Shown here one piece after another: positions 50,127 to 60,001 of a stretch of DNA of 64,000 nt. The stretch covers positions 1-64,000 of the forward strand of contig QGON01000050.1 in NCBI GenBank assembly GCA_003660235.1, written 5' to 3'. Position 1 is the first letter of the stretch; every line of letters starts with the position of its first letter. The notes beneath the pieces are model-generated. The model searched no databases and was not told where the DNA came from. It worked only from the letters and a program-made list of their open reading frames with translations. The stretch is from a bacterium endosymbiont of Escarpia laminata (lineage in GTDB: Bacteria; Pseudomonadota; Gammaproteobacteria; Chromatiales; Chromatiaceae). The position numbers and the translations under genes are program-made.

Positions 50127-51260
50127 ATGGCCGAAAATCAGGACGGCCAGGAAAAATCGGAACAACCGACAGCGAAACGCCTGAATGAGGCGAAGCGCAA
50201 GGGACAGGTTGCCCGTTCGAAGGAACTCAATACCATGGCGATCACCCTGATCGGCGTGATTTTTCTGGCGATGACGAGTGGCCAACTGGGGGGGGGATTA
50301 CAGGCGTTGATGAAGACGAGCTTCACGCTCAGTCGGGACGAAATCTTCGATATAGGTACTCTGTTCACCCATCTCAGCGCCGCCATGCAGGATGCCTTCA
50401 TACTGCTGGTCCCCTTCTTTGGATTGATGATCGTCGTGGCTATCGGCAGTTCCATTGCATTGGGTGGTTTCTCCATCAGTGCCGAGGCGCTGACACCTAA
50501 ATTGAGTAAGCTCAGTCCGGCCAAAGGTTTGAAGCGAATGTTCTCCGCCAAGGCATTGGTTGAGTTGCTCAAAGCCATGGCCAAGTTCGTGCTGATCGGC
50601 GGCGCAACGGCAATTCTGTTGTGGAATACGCTGGACAGCTACCTGAACCTGCATGGGATGGAGTTCCAACAGGCGCTGCCCGAGTTGGGTTCCCTCATCG
50701 GTTGGTCGGTGACGTTGCTTGCATCCACCCTGATCCTTATTGCCGCCATCGATGTGCCGTTCCAACTCTGGGAACACAAGCGTCAGTTGAAGATGACCAA
50801 GCAGGAGATACGGGACGAGATGAAAGAGACCGACGGTCGCCCGGAGGTTAAAAGCCGCATCCGCAGTCTGCAGCGGGAGATGGCCCAGCGCCGCATGATG
50901 GAAGAGGTGCCCAAGGCTGATGTGATCGTCACCAATCCGACTCACTATGCCGTTGCCCTGCGTTATGACCAGGAGAGTATGAGCGCACCGAAGGTGGTGG
51001 CGAAAGGCGCCGATCTGGTGGCGGCCAATATTCGTCGTATCGGCCTGGAATCGGATGTGCCGATCGTCGAATCGCCTGTACTGGCCCGCGCCATCTATTT
51101 TCACAGCGAATTGAATGATGCGATTCCGGCGGGACTCTTTCTGGCGGTTGCAAAACTGCTGGCCTATGTCTTCCAGCTCAGAGTCTATCGAACCGATGGT
51201 GGCGACATACCGCAGGTTCCCGATGAGCTGCCGGTGCCGGAGGATCTGCGCCATGACTGA
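50127..51260 (+). CDS. flhB: Flagellar export switch protein FlhB
   Basis: The 377-residue protein has an N-terminal membrane part with four helices (EKSEQPTAKRLNEAKRKGQV at the start is the classic signature). The cytoplasmic domain contains the autocleavage site NPTH (VIVTNPTHYAVALRY, about residues 270-284) and APKVVAKGADLVAANIR. Cleavage between Asn and Pro switches export from rod/hook to filament substrates. The length is normal. A 255-base spacer with a large inverted repeat separates it from flhA. Confidence 0.98.
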   Translation: MAENQDGQEKSEQPTAKRLNEAKRKGQVARSKELNTMAITLIGVIFLAMTSGQLGGGLQALMKTSFTLSRDEIFDIGTLFTHLSAAMQDAFILLVPFFGLMIVVAIGSSIALGGFSISAEALTPKLSKLSPAKGLKRMFSAKALVELLKAMAKFVLIGGATAILLWNTLDSYLNLHGMEFQQALPELGSLIGWSVTLLASTLILIAAIDVPFQLWEHKRQLKMTKQEIRDEMKETDGRPEVKSRIRSLQREMAQRRMMEEVPKADVIVTNPTHYAVALRYDQESMSAPKVVAKGADLVAANIRRIGLESDVPIVESPVLARAIYFHSELNDAIPAGLFLAVAKLLAYVFQLRVYRTDGGDIPQVPDELPVPEDLRHD

Positions 51261-51274
51261 AAGAGTGGTATTGG

Positions 51275-51488
51275 GGAATGCAAAGGACGCTAAGAAGCGC
51301 AGAGGACGCAAAGGTTTTCAATGCGGATTCTTTTCGGCTGGTTTTACCATAGGGATCGCAGTTAAATTTGCCTGCCTCCAGCTATTCATCTGGTTTGCCG
51401 TTTGGTTCGACTCTGAACCATCAACCCCGAAGCCCACACATACAAAACCTTTACGTACTTGGCGTCTCCTTCGCGCCCTTTGCGTTCC
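51275..51488. repeat. Large imperfect inverted repeat between flhB and flhA
   Basis: The arm at 51275-51317 (GGAATGCAAAGGACGCTAAG, then …GGACGCAAAGGTTT) is mirrored at 51445-51488 (AAACCTTTACGTACTTGGCG, then …CCCTTTGCGTTCC). About 127 bases separate the arms. The element is non-coding. The AAAGGACGCAAAG type of hairpin is a recurrent interspersed element in many gammaproteobacteria (recalled, not searched). Transcribed as part of the flagellar mRNA it would fold into a long stem. Confidence 0.7.
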
Positions 51489-51514
51489 TGCTTTTTAGTG
51501 ATAAGAGAAATTCG

Positions 51515-53611
51515 ATGGACGCAACAGCGATTCTCGACAATGTAAAACGCGCAGGTACTTTGGGACTGGGTGCGCCGCTGGTTATGATCATGCTGCTGGT
51601 GATGGTGATCATTCCATTGCCGCCGATCATGCTGGACATGTTCTTTACCTTCAATATCACCCTCTCTCTGGTGGTGATGCTGGTGGTGGTCTATACCCGT
51701 CGGCCGCTTGATTTTGCGGTCTTCCCCAGCTTGTTGCTGATCGCGACCCTGCTGCGGCTCGCCCTGAATGTTGCGTCGACCCGGATTGTGCTGCTTGAAG
51801 GTCATACCGGCGGCGATGCTGCGGGCAAGGTGATCGAGGCGTTCGGCTCATTCGTTATCGGCGGCAACTACGCCGTGGGCCTGGTGGTCTTTTTGATCCT
51901 GGTGATCATCAACTTTGTGGTGGTGACCAAGGGTGCGGGCCGTGTCTCCGAGGTGAGTGCGCGATTCACGCTGGATGCGATGCCCGGCAAACAGATGGCG
52001 ATCGATGCGGATCTCAATGCGGGTCTGATCAATCAGGACGAGGCGCGAACCCGGCGTGAGGAGGTGGCTCAGGAGGCGGATTTTTATGGGGCGATGGATG
52101 GCGCCAGCAAGTTTGTGCGGGGCGACGCGATTGCCGGCATTCTGATTCTCCTCATCAACATTATCGGCGGGCTCGGCATCGGCATGGTGCAGCACGACCT
52201 CGACTTCGCCACCGCGCTGCAGAACTATGTGCTGTTGACCATCGGTGACGGTCTGGTGGCGCAGATTCCCTCCCTGCTGCTCTCCACCTCGGCGGCGATC
52301 ATCGTGACGCGGGTTGCCAGCACCCAGGATGTGGGCGGGCAGATCGTCAGTCAACTCTTCTCCACTCCGAAGGCGCTGGCGATCGCGGCAGCGGTGCTTT
52401 TCCTTATGGGCATCATCCCCGGTATGCCCAACTTCGCCTTCCTAACTCTGGCCTTGGTCGCTGGTGGCGCCGCCTGGATGATCTGGCACCGCCAGCAGCA
52501 GCCGGCGGAAGAGGAGATGGCCGCCCCCATGCCTGAAGAACCGCCGCCTGAACAGCGGGAGCTGACTTGGGATGATGTGCAGCCGGTGGACCTGATCGGC
52601 ATGGAGGTGGGTTATCGTCTGATTCCGCTGGTGGATCGGAATCAGGGCGGCCAGCTGATGAATCGGATAAAAGGTGTGCGGCGCAAACTCTCCCAGGAGC
52701 TGGGTTTCCTGATTCCCTCGGTGCATATCCGGGATAATCTGGACCTCTCTCCCAACGCCTATCGCATCACTATTAATGGTGTTACAGCCGCTGAGGCGGA
52801 GATCTTTCCCGACCGTGATCTGGCGATCAACCCGGGCCGGGTTTTTGGTGAACTGCAGGGAACACCCACCAAGGATCCCACCTTTGGCCTGGATGCGGTC
52901 TGGATCGAGCATGAACAGCGCGACCATGCCCAGACGCTCGGTTTCACCGTGGTGGACGCCAGCACGGTGGTCGCGACTCACCTGAGCGAGATCCTGCACA
53001 ACCAGTCTCATGAACTGCTGGGACACGAAGAGGCGCAGCAACTGCTCGACAGTCTCTCCAGAACGGCCCCCAAACTGGTGGAGGATCTGATACCGAAGAC
53101 GATCTCTCTGAGTGTCTTTCTGAAGATCCTGCAAAACCTGCTGGCGGAGCATATTTCGATCCGCGATATCCGCACGATTGCCGAAACCTTGGCGGACCAT
53201 GCTGTCAGGAGTCAAGACCCCGGCGTTCTGACGGCTGCCGTCAGGGTTGCCCTCTCCCGGGGTATTGTTCAGCAACTCATTGGTTCTACGCAGGAAATTC
53301 CTGTGGCTGTGTTAGATCCACAATTGGAACAGATATTGCAGCAGACCTTGCAAGCCTCGGAAGAGGGCCAGGCTGGGTTCGAGCCCGGACTGGCAGAGAG
53401 GCTGCAACAAGCGCTGGCGGAGACGGCAGCCAATATGGAAACGGCAGGACAGGAGAGTGTACTACTGGTGGCTGCGCCGATCCGACCCTGGATGGCGCGA
53501 TTCGCGAAACACGCGGCGCCGGGCATGCACATCCTCTCCTATAACGAGATACCCGACAATCGCCAGATAAAGGTGATTGCAACTATCGGCAACACGAATG
53601 CAGAGACTTAA
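51515..53611 (+). CDS. flhA: Flagellar export protein FlhA
   Basis: The 698-residue export-gate protein has an N-terminal membrane domain with eight helices and the FHIPEP signature region (TKGAGRVSEVSARFTLDAMP, then GKQMAIDADLNAGLI). The cytoplasmic domain (about residues 330-698) binds chaperone-substrate complexes and forms a nonameric ring. I start at the ATG at 51515; the frame is open upstream to 51368 only because it runs through the inverted repeat. It lies between flhB and flhF, the usual order. Confidence 0.98.
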   Translation: MDATAILDNVKRAGTLGLGAPLVMIMLLVMVIIPLPPIMLDMFFTFNITLSLVVMLVVVYTRRPLDFAVFPSLLLIATLLRLALNVASTRIVLLEGHTGGDAAGKVIEAFGSFVIGGNYAVGLVVFLILVIINFVVVTKGAGRVSEVSARFTLDAMPGKQMAIDADLNAGLINQDEARTRREEVAQEADFYGAMDGASKFVRGDAIAGILILLINIIGGLGIGMVQHDLDFATALQNYVLLTIGDGLVAQIPSLLLSTSAAIIVTRVASTQDVGGQIVSQLFSTPKALAIAAAVLFLMGIIPGMPNFAFLTLALVAGGAAWMIWHRQQQPAEEEMAAPMPEEPPPEQRELTWDDVQPVDLIGMEVGYRLIPLVDRNQGGQLMNRIKGVRRKLSQELGFLIPSVHIRDNLDLSPNAYRITINGVTAAEAEIFPDRDLAINPGRVFGELQGTPTKDPTFGLDAVWIEHEQRDHAQTLGFTVVDASTVVATHLSEILHNQSHELLGHEEAQQLLDSLSRTAPKLVEDLIPKTISLSVFLKILQNLLAEHISIRDIRTIAETLADHAVRSQDPGVLTAAVRVALSRGIVQQLIGSTQEIPVAVLDPQLEQILQQTLQASEEGQAGFEPGLAERLQQALAETAANMETAGQESVLLVAAPIRPWMARFAKHAAPGMHILSYNEIPDNRQIKVIATIGNTNAET

Positions 53612-53680
53612 TTGGCAGATTGATTTCGATTCCGGAAGTAATCCGAAAATTTCTCGGTTTGCTGCGGGGGATTGCCCACA

Positions 53681-54976
53681 ATGAAGATAAAGCGTTTCTT
53701 TGCGCCTGATATGCGTCAGGCTTTGAAATCGGTGCGGGATACATTGGGTTCCGATGCAGTCATCCTCTCCAACAAGAGTGTGGAGGGCGGTGTGGAACTG
53801 GTGGCGGCCATGGATTATGACGTGGCGGCCTTCGACGCTGCGGCCACTGACGCGGTAACAGAGATCCCCCGTCAGGAGAAGCTTCAACCCCCCTCTGCGG
53901 TAGAACCCAAAAAAACCGCCAGACCTGCCCGCGAACCCTATTTCCCTGAAGAGCAGGTAAAACCCGCCGAACCGATCCGTATCGATCGTGCCCGCCGCCA
54001 AACATCCCAGACACAGCCCCGGGTGGAGTGGAGCCAGGATCCCGTGCTGCAGGAGATGCGCCAGGAGATGCAGGCGCTGCGCCGCATGATGGAGAACGAA
54101 CTCTCTGAATTGACTTGGCGGGACATGGGACAACGCCGCCCCCAGACCCAGGAATTGATGCGTCGTTTGATGGGAATGGGATTGAGTGCCGACTTGTGCC
54201 GTGATCTGGCCAACCGGGTGGAGGATCTGGAATCGGAGGATCAGGCCTGGCGCAAGGCGCTGTTTCACCTGATCAGTGAACTGCCTGTGGTCCAGGAGGA
54301 AATCCTCGACATGGGTGGCGTGGTGGCGCTGGTCGGCCCGACCGGGGTCGGCAAGACGACCACCATCGCCAAACTGGCAGCCCGTTTCTGCCTGCGCCAT
54401 GGTAACCGCCAACTGGCGCTGATTACCACGGACAGCTATCGCATCGGCGCCCAGGAGCAGTTGCACAACTATGGACGCATCCTGGATGTGCCGGTTCGCA
54501 CCGCCTCGACAGCGGAAGAGCTGGATGCCGCACTGCGCGCCCTTTCGGAAAAACGCCTGGTACTCATCGATACCGCCGGCATGAGTCAGCAGGATATCCA
54601 GTTGAGCCAAAGGCTTTCGATGATTACCTCGGGTAATCATCCTGTACGCACCCTGTTGACGTTATCAGCCGCTACCCAGCGCTCGGCACTCGCGCATGCG
54701 ATTCGGGCCTTCAGCATCGCCCGTCCAGTAGGTTGCATTCTGACCAAGATGGATGAGGCGGCATCGTTGGGTGGTGTCTTCAGCACTTTGATCGATACAA
54801 GTCTGCCATTGGCTTTTGTCACCGATGGACAACGGGTGCCTGAGGATCTGCACGTTGCCAGAGCCCACAGTCTGGTGAGCCGGGCGATGGAGATGGCTCA
54901 GGAGGCGGATAAATCCCCGGATGAGGGATATATGGCGTTCGCGTTTGGAGGCACAGGTGAACATGCTCATGTCTGA
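53681..54976 (+). CDS. flhF: Flagellar placement GTPase FlhF
   Basis: The 431-residue SRP-family GTPase places the flagellum at the pole. The N-terminal B domain (KRFFAPDMRQALKSVRDTLG; DAVILSNKSVEGGVEL) is followed by a Pro-rich linker and an N domain. The G domain carries G1 VGPTGVGKTTTIAKLAAR, then TTDSYRIGAQEQLHNYG, G3 LIDTAGMSQQD and G4 TKMDEA. The TTG at 53672 precedes the better ATG at 53681. The stop overlaps the start of flhG. Confidence 0.97.
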   Translation: MKIKRFFAPDMRQALKSVRDTLGSDAVILSNKSVEGGVELVAAMDYDVAAFDAAATDAVTEIPRQEKLQPPSAVEPKKTARPAREPYFPEEQVKPAEPIRIDRARRQTSQTQPRVEWSQDPVLQEMRQEMQALRRMMENELSELTWRDMGQRRPQTQELMRRLMGMGLSADLCRDLANRVEDLESEDQAWRKALFHLISELPVVQEEILDMGGVVALVGPTGVGKTTTIAKLAARFCLRHGNRQLALITTDSYRIGAQEQLHNYGRILDVPVRTASTAEELDAALRALSEKRLVLIDTAGMSQQDIQLSQRLSMITSGNHPVRTLLTLSAATQRSALAHAIRAFSIARPVGCILTKMDEAASLGGVFSTLIDTSLPLAFVTDGQRVPEDLHVARAHSLVSRAMEMAQEADKSPDEGYMAFAFGGTGEHAHV

Positions 54977-55850
54977 CATTATTGAAGATCAGGCCTCAGG
55001 ATTAAGGCGCATGGTGAATCCGGATCCCGTGAGGGTGATCGCCGTTACAGGCGGAAAGGGAGGGGTTGGCAAGACCAATGTCGCGGTGAATCTCGGTATT
55101 TCCCTGGCGGCTATGGGACGGCGCGTGATGCTTTTGGACGCGGACCTCGGGCTCGCCAACATCGACGTGGTATTGGGTTTGCACGCCGAGTACAACCTTT
55201 CCCATGTCATCAAAGGTGAACGCACACTGGAGGAGATTCTGGTGGAGGGGCCGAAGGGAATGAAGATCGTTCCCGGCGCTTCCGGCATACAGCAGATGGC
55301 GGAACTCAGCCCGGCTGAACACGCGGGACTGATCCACGCCTTCAGTGAGCTTGCGAATGATGTCGATGTGCTGTTGATCGATACTGCGGCAGGAATCTCC
55401 GATCTGGTGGTCAGCTTTAGCCGTGCCGCCCAGGAGGTGGTAGTGGTGGTTTGTGATGAGCCGGCATCGATAACCGATGCCTACGCCATTATCAAACTGC
55501 TGAATCGTGAACATAGCGTCAGCCGTTTCCGCATTCTCGCCAACATGGTTAAGAGTGTGCAGGAGGGGCGAGACCTCTATAACAAGATGTGCCGGGTAAC
55601 AGACCGGTACCTGGACGTAATGCTCAACTACATGGGCAGCCTCCCCTATGATGAGCATTTGCGCAAAGCGGTAAAAGGCCAGAGACCAGTGGTTGAGGCC
55701 TATCCCCGCTCACGGGTTGCACAGGCATTCAAGAATTTAGCGAAGAAGGCCGATAACTGGCCTGTACCCGCCAATGCGAGCGGCGACCTGCAATTTTTCG
55801 TTGAACGGTTGATCCAGTTTTCAAGTCAATACGGGGAGATGGGACGGTGA
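54957..55850 (+). CDS. flhG: Flagellar number regulator FlhG (FleN)
   Basis: The MinD/ParA-like ATPase limits flagellar number and antagonises FlhF. The deviant Walker A is VTGGKGGVGKTNVAVNLGIS, with DADLGLANIDVVLGL (switch) and VLLIDTAAGISDLVVSF (Walker B). The N-terminal segment (IIEDQASGLRRM) resembles the DQAxGLR motif that activates FlhF. A GTG at 54957 has GGAGG six bases upstream; ATGs at 54963 and 54969 are alternatives. It overlaps flhF, and its stop overlaps the fliA GTG. Confidence 0.96.
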   Translation: MNMLMSDIIEDQASGLRRMVNPDPVRVIAVTGGKGGVGKTNVAVNLGISLAAMGRRVMLLDADLGLANIDVVLGLHAEYNLSHVIKGERTLEEILVEGPKGMKIVPGASGIQQMAELSPAEHAGLIHAFSELANDVDVLLIDTAAGISDLVVSFSRAAQEVVVVVCDEPASITDAYAIIKLLNREHSVSRFRILANMVKSVQEGRDLYNKMCRVTDRYLDVMLNYMGSLPYDEHLRKAVKGQRPVVEAYPRSRVAQAFKNLAKKADNWPVPANASGDLQFFVERLIQFSSQYGEMGR

Positions 55851-56590
55851 ACGGTTTGGCTACATATAGCGCCATAGAGGCAAGACGGGGGCATGATGAC
55901 CTGGTGATCCGGCACGCCGGGCTGGTCAAGCGCATTGCCTATCACATGATGAATCGTCTGCCTCCCAATGTGCAGGCTGACGATCTGATTCAGGCGGGCA
56001 TGCTGGGGTTGCTGGAAGCGAGTCGTAACTACGATCCCACCCAGGGCGCCAGCTTTGAAACCTATGCGGGAATTCGCATCCGCGGTTCCATGCTGGATGA
56101 GATCCGGCGTAGTGACTGGACACCGCGTTCAGTGCACCGCAAAGCCAGAATGGTGGCTGATGCGATGCGCACCATCGAGAACGAGGAGGGACGGGATGCC
56201 CGTGATTCGGAAGTGGCCGATGCACTGGATATGTCGATACAGCAGTACCACCAGATCCTCAAGGATGCATCAGGTTGTCGAATCTTTAGTCTGGATGAGT
56301 TGAGTGCGGTCGGTGAAATCGCCCCTGAGAGGAGTCTGGACTCACTGCAGGGACCATTCGAAGGTTTGCAGAAGGACGCCTTCAAACATGCGTTGGCGGA
56401 AGCCATTGCAGGTCTTCCCGAGCGGGAGAGGCTGGTAGTGGTGATGTACTACGATGATGAGTTGAATCTGCGTGAGATCGGGCTGGTACTGGGTGTCAGT
56501 GAGTCACGGATCTGCCAGATCCACAGTCAGGCGACATTGAGGCTGCGTTCGCGGCTGACGGAATGGCTCAGCCTGGCAGATGAAGAGTAA
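55847..56590 (+). CDS. fliA: Flagellar sigma factor FliA (sigma-28)
   Basis: The 247-residue sigma factor has region 2 (LVKRIAYHMMNRLPPNVQAD, DLIQAGMLGLLEASRNYDPT, GASFETYAGIRIRGSMLDEI, RRSDWTPRSVHRKAR), region 3, and region 4 with the helix-turn-helix LNLREIGLVLGVSESRICQI. It transcribes late flagellar and chemotaxis genes. The GTG start overlaps the flhG stop by four bases. Confidence 0.98.
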   Translation: MNGLATYSAIEARRGHDDLVIRHAGLVKRIAYHMMNRLPPNVQADDLIQAGMLGLLEASRNYDPTQGASFETYAGIRIRGSMLDEIRRSDWTPRSVHRKARMVADAMRTIENEEGRDARDSEVADALDMSIQQYHQILKDASGCRIFSLDELSAVGEIAPERSLDSLQGPFEGLQKDAFKHALAEAIAGLPERERLVVVMYYDDELNLREIGLVLGVSESRICQIHSQATLRLRSRLTEWLSLADEE

Positions 56591-56648
56591 GTATGGCGAC
56601 AGATGGAATCGTCAATTTGGTACGACGGCACAGTGATTGGAGGTTGCC

Positions 56649-57035
56649 TTGGACAAAAATATGAAAATTCTCATTGTGGATGATTTTTCCACCATGAGGC
56701 GCATCATCAAAAATCTGCTTCGTGATCTGGGTTTTACCAATACTCAGGAGGCGGACGATGGAACCACTGCATTACCCATGTTGCAGAGTGGAAATTACGA
56801 CTTTCTGGTCAGTGATTGGAATATGCCGGGTATGACGGGTATCGATCTGCTTAGGGCGGTACGTGCCGATGCAAAACTGGCGGGATTACCGGTGCTGATG
56901 GTGACTGCTGAATCCAAACGTGAGCAGATCATTGAAGCGGCCCAGGCTGGCGTCAATGGCTATGTGGTCAAGCCGTTTACCGCAGGCACGCTTGAAGAGA
57001 AGATAAACAAGATCTTTGAGCGTGTTGCAGGCTGA
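56649..57035 (+). CDS. cheY: Chemotaxis response regulator CheY
   Basis: The single receiver domain of about 128 residues has the acidic pair VDDF, phospho-acceptor Asp56 ([13 protein letters not shown]), Thr ([11 protein letters not shown]) and Lys ([15 protein letters not shown]). Phospho-CheY binds FliM to change motor direction. A TTG at 56649 with GGAGG five bases upstream is preferred; an ATG at 56661 would drop four residues. It follows fliA and precedes cheZ. Confidence 0.96.
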   Translation: MDKNMKILIVDDFSTMRRIIKNLLRDLGFTNTQEADDGTTALPMLQSGNYDFLVSDWNMPGMTGIDLLRAVRADAKLAGLPVLMVTAESKREQIIEAAQAGVNGYVVKPFTAGTLEEKINKIFERVAG

Positions 57036-57061
57036 CACGTTGCAGGGGCGGGAGAACCCGA

Positions 57062-57796
57062 ATGCAGGAACAGATAGAGATTGAATCGATTCGTCTCGAA
57101 AAGGCGCGTGCTCTTGTGGCCCACCTGGAAGCTGGTGAGAGCGAGGATGCTGACCGCGTCATCGGTGAGCTGGCCGAGGTAGGAGAGAGCGGACTTTTTC
57201 AGGAAGTTGGCAGACTGACCCGGGAGTTGCATGAAGCCATCAACGGTTTTCTGCTTGACTCACGGGTCTCTGAGATGACCCAAGTGGATATACCTGACGC
57301 AAAAGAACGGCTGAACTACGTCATTACCATGACAGAACAGTCTGCGGATCGTACGTTGACAGCGGTGGAACAGAGCATGCCGATGGTGGATGAACTGGAG
57401 AAGCAGGCAGGTAAGTTGTTGGCGGAGTGGGACAAATTTCGCTCCCGTCTGTTGACCAAGGATGACTTCCGGGGGCTTAGCGATGAATTGGCTGCATTTC
57501 TGCAGCAGACGCAACGCCACTCCAAGAGTCTGCACGATAACCTCTCGAACGTTTTGATGGCACAGGACTTTCAGGATCTGACCGGCCAGATTATTCGCAG
57601 AGTGATCGAACTGGTTCACGATGTGGAAGAGAAGTTGGTCAAGCTGGTCCGGATTACCGGCGGTAAGCTGGAGGTCAGGAAAGACCTTGACGATCCGACG
57701 GTATTGGAAGGCCCTGTAGTGCCTGGTGTCGAACAGGGCGATGTAGTGACCAATCAGGATGATGTGGACGACCTGCTATCGAGCCTGGGATTTTAG
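57062..57796 (+). CDS. cheZ: Chemotaxis phosphatase CheZ
   Basis: The 244-residue helical protein dephosphorylates CheY-P. It has the long four-helix-bundle hairpin, with the catalytic region NVLMAQDFQDLTGQIIRRVI (the active-site Gln and Asp) near residue 168. The C-terminal CheY-binding peptide is QDDVDDLLSSLGF. The middle SADRTLTAVEQSMPMVDELE is a family block. It lies between cheY and cheA. Confidence 0.96.
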   Translation: MQEQIEIESIRLEKARALVAHLEAGESEDADRVIGELAEVGESGLFQEVGRLTRELHEAINGFLLDSRVSEMTQVDIPDAKERLNYVITMTEQSADRTLTAVEQSMPMVDELEKQAGKLLAEWDKFRSRLLTKDDFRGLSDELAAFLQQTQRHSKSLHDNLSNVLMAQDFQDLTGQIIRRVIELVHDVEEKLVKLVRITGGKLEVRKDLDDPTVLEGPVVPGVEQGDVVTNQDDVDDLLSSLGF

Positions 57797-57875
57797 TTTT
57801 TACGTGCTTTGCCGAAAACATGAAAGTAATGAATGAATCAGATCTATACCAAAGGATAGAGACAGGGGTAGAAAG

Positions 57876-59939
57876 ATGAGCATAGATCTCAATGACGAGA
57901 TACTGCAGGATTTTCTGGTAGAAGCGGGAGAGATTCTCGAACTGCTCGGAGAGCAACTCGTGGACCTCGAACAGCAGACCGATGATTATGATCTGCTGAA
58001 TGCAGTCTTTCGTGGATTCCACACCATCAAGGGTGGTGCAGGGTTTCTTGCTGTCGACTCATTGGTAGAGATTTGTCATAAGTCAGAAGACGTTTTCAAC
58101 ATACTGCGGCAGGGACAACGTAAGATTACACCGGACCTGATGGATGTCGTGCTACAGGTCGTGGATGTGGTGAATGAGATGTTTGATGAGATCAGGGGTG
58201 GAGAGATGCCGGGCCATGCCGATTCCGAACTGATCAAACGGCTGAAATTCTTTGCTGTTCCCGGGGGGGAAGAGAAAGAAGAACCCGCAGTCGCGGCACC
58301 TTCTGCGCAACAACCGGAACCAATCCTTGAGCCTCAATCAAAGAAAGGTGACTTGAGCGACGATGAGTTCGAAGAGTTGCTCGATGCAATTCAGACCCCC
58401 GACACTGCCGAAGCAACGGCAGGCAGTGATGAAATTACCGAAGATGAGTTTGAGTCTTTACTGGATGATCTGCACGGTAAGGGGAAATTTTCCAGCAAAT
58501 CTGGAGAAGAGACGGAAAAAACCTCCCCTGTCGCTTCTGATGAGATCTCTGAAGACGAATTTGAGTCGCTGCTGGATGATTTGCATGGAAAGGGTAAGTT
58601 TTCCAGTAAATCCGGCAAAGAACCGGAGCAGAAATCTGCAAGCGTTGAACCTGCCGCTGTGGTCAAGCAAAAACCCAAACCGGAAACTGCACCGGCAGCG
58701 CAGGCACCGCAAAAGGCAAAACCCCAGTCCCCCCCTGCACCCAAGGGAGCGGTCAAGCTGCAATCGGCAGAGACGACAGTCCGTGTCGATACGCAGCGCC
58801 TCGACGACATCATGAATATGGTGGGTGAGTTGGTGTTGGTGAGAAATCGCCTGGCGACACTCAAGGCGACCATGAATGATGAAGATGTCAGCAACGCGGT
58901 GGGCAACCTCGATGTGGTGACATCGGATCTGCAGCTGGCGGTGATGAAGACACGCATGCAGCCGATCAAAAAGATCTTTGGCCGATTCCCCCGGGTGGTG
59001 CGTGACCTCGCCCGTGCCATGAAGAAGGAGATCGACCTGGCGATGGAGGGTGAGGATACTGATTTGGACAAGAACCTGGTGGAGGCGCTTGCCGATCCAC
59101 TGGTACATCTGGTCAGAAACTCGGTTGACCACGGCATTGAAATGCCGGACGAACGTGAAAAAGCCGGCAAGCCACGGCGTGGTACCGTGTTGCTCACCGC
59201 TGCCCAGGAAGGTGATCACATCCTGTTGTCAATCAGCGATGACGGCAAAGGTATGGATCCCAGTGTGCTGCGGCAGAAAGCTGTCGAGAAGGGCATGATG
59301 GATCAGGAGACGGCTGCCCGTCTCGATGACAGAGAGAGCTTCAACCTGATATTCCAGCCCGGTTTTTCAACCAAGACCGAAATATCTGATGTCTCTGGCC
59401 GTGGTGTCGGTATGGATGTGGTGAAAACGCGCATCTCGCAGATGAACGGCTCGGTTGAGATCGATTCAGAAAAAGGCCGCGGTAGCACCATCACCATCAA
59501 ACTGCCGCTTACGTTGGCGATCCTGCCCACGCTGATGGTCGTGCTGGGTACGCAGCCATTTGCCCTGCCATTGGCCAGCGTGGTGGAGATCTTCAATCTG
59601 GATCTCAATCGTACCAATGTGGTGGATGGCCAACTGACGATCATGGTACGGGAACGCGCTCTGCCGCTTTTCTATCTGAGTCAATGGTTGGTGCAGAACA
59701 GCGCCATGATGGAAGAGGAAAAGGGTAGTCGGCATGTCGTTGTGGTCAATGTCGGGAACATCCAGGTGGGGCTGGTGGTGGATGAACTGATTGGCCAGGA
59801 AGAGGTGGTTATCAAGCCCCTCGGCGCCATGTTGCAGGGATTGGAAGGCATGGCCGGTGCAACGATAACCGGCGATGGGAAAATCGCGCTGATCATGGAT
59901 GTCCCAGGGCTGATGCGCAAGTACGCCAGAAAATATTGA
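57876..59939 (+). CDS. cheA: Chemotaxis histidine kinase CheA with tandem acidic repeats
   Basis: The 687-residue kinase has the HPt domain with His49 (FRGFHTIKGGAGFLAV) and a long acidic linker. P3 dimerisation (QRLDDIMNMVGELVLVRNRL), P4 kinase (NSVDHGIEMPDEREKAGKP, SDDGKGMD, SGRGVGMDVVKTRI) and a P5 CheW-like domain follow. In the linker, where a P2 domain would be, a 37-residue unit starting DEITEDEFESLLDDLHGKGK is repeated almost exactly (residues 185-221 and from 222), after a weaker DDEFEELLDAI. No clear P2 is seen. It passes phosphate to CheY and CheB. Confidence 0.97.
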   Translation: MSIDLNDEILQDFLVEAGEILELLGEQLVDLEQQTDDYDLLNAVFRGFHTIKGGAGFLAVDSLVEICHKSEDVFNILRQGQRKITPDLMDVVLQVVDVVNEMFDEIRGGEMPGHADSELIKRLKFFAVPGGEEKEEPAVAAPSAQQPEPILEPQSKKGDLSDDEFEELLDAIQTPDTAEATAGSDEITEDEFESLLDDLHGKGKFSSKSGEETEKTSPVASDEISEDEFESLLDDLHGKGKFSSKSGKEPEQKSASVEPAAVVKQKPKPETAPAAQAPQKAKPQSPPAPKGAVKLQSAETTVRVDTQRLDDIMNMVGELVLVRNRLATLKATMNDEDVSNAVGNLDVVTSDLQLAVMKTRMQPIKKIFGRFPRVVRDLARAMKKEIDLAMEGEDTDLDKNLVEALADPLVHLVRNSVDHGIEMPDEREKAGKPRRGTVLLTAAQEGDHILLSISDDGKGMDPSVLRQKAVEKGMMDQETAARLDDRESFNLIFQPGFSTKTEISDVSGRGVGMDVVKTRISQMNGSVEIDSEKGRGSTITIKLPLTLAILPTLMVVLGTQPFALPLASVVEIFNLDLNRTNVVDGQLTIMVRERALPLFYLSQWLVQNSAMMEEEKGSRHVVVVNVGNIQVGLVVDELIGQEEVVIKPLGAMLQGLEGMAGATITGDGKIALIMDVPGLMRKYARKY

Positions 59940-60001
59940 GTGGGCAAGTGATCTGTAGAGGGTTTCAGAAACAACTGTCTCTCAGAAAGGAATGGTAAGA
60001 A

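Noticed and set aside
51368-51514. N-terminal extension of flhA
   Set aside because: The extra 49 codons come from the inverted repeat; the FlhA family starts at the ATG at 51515.
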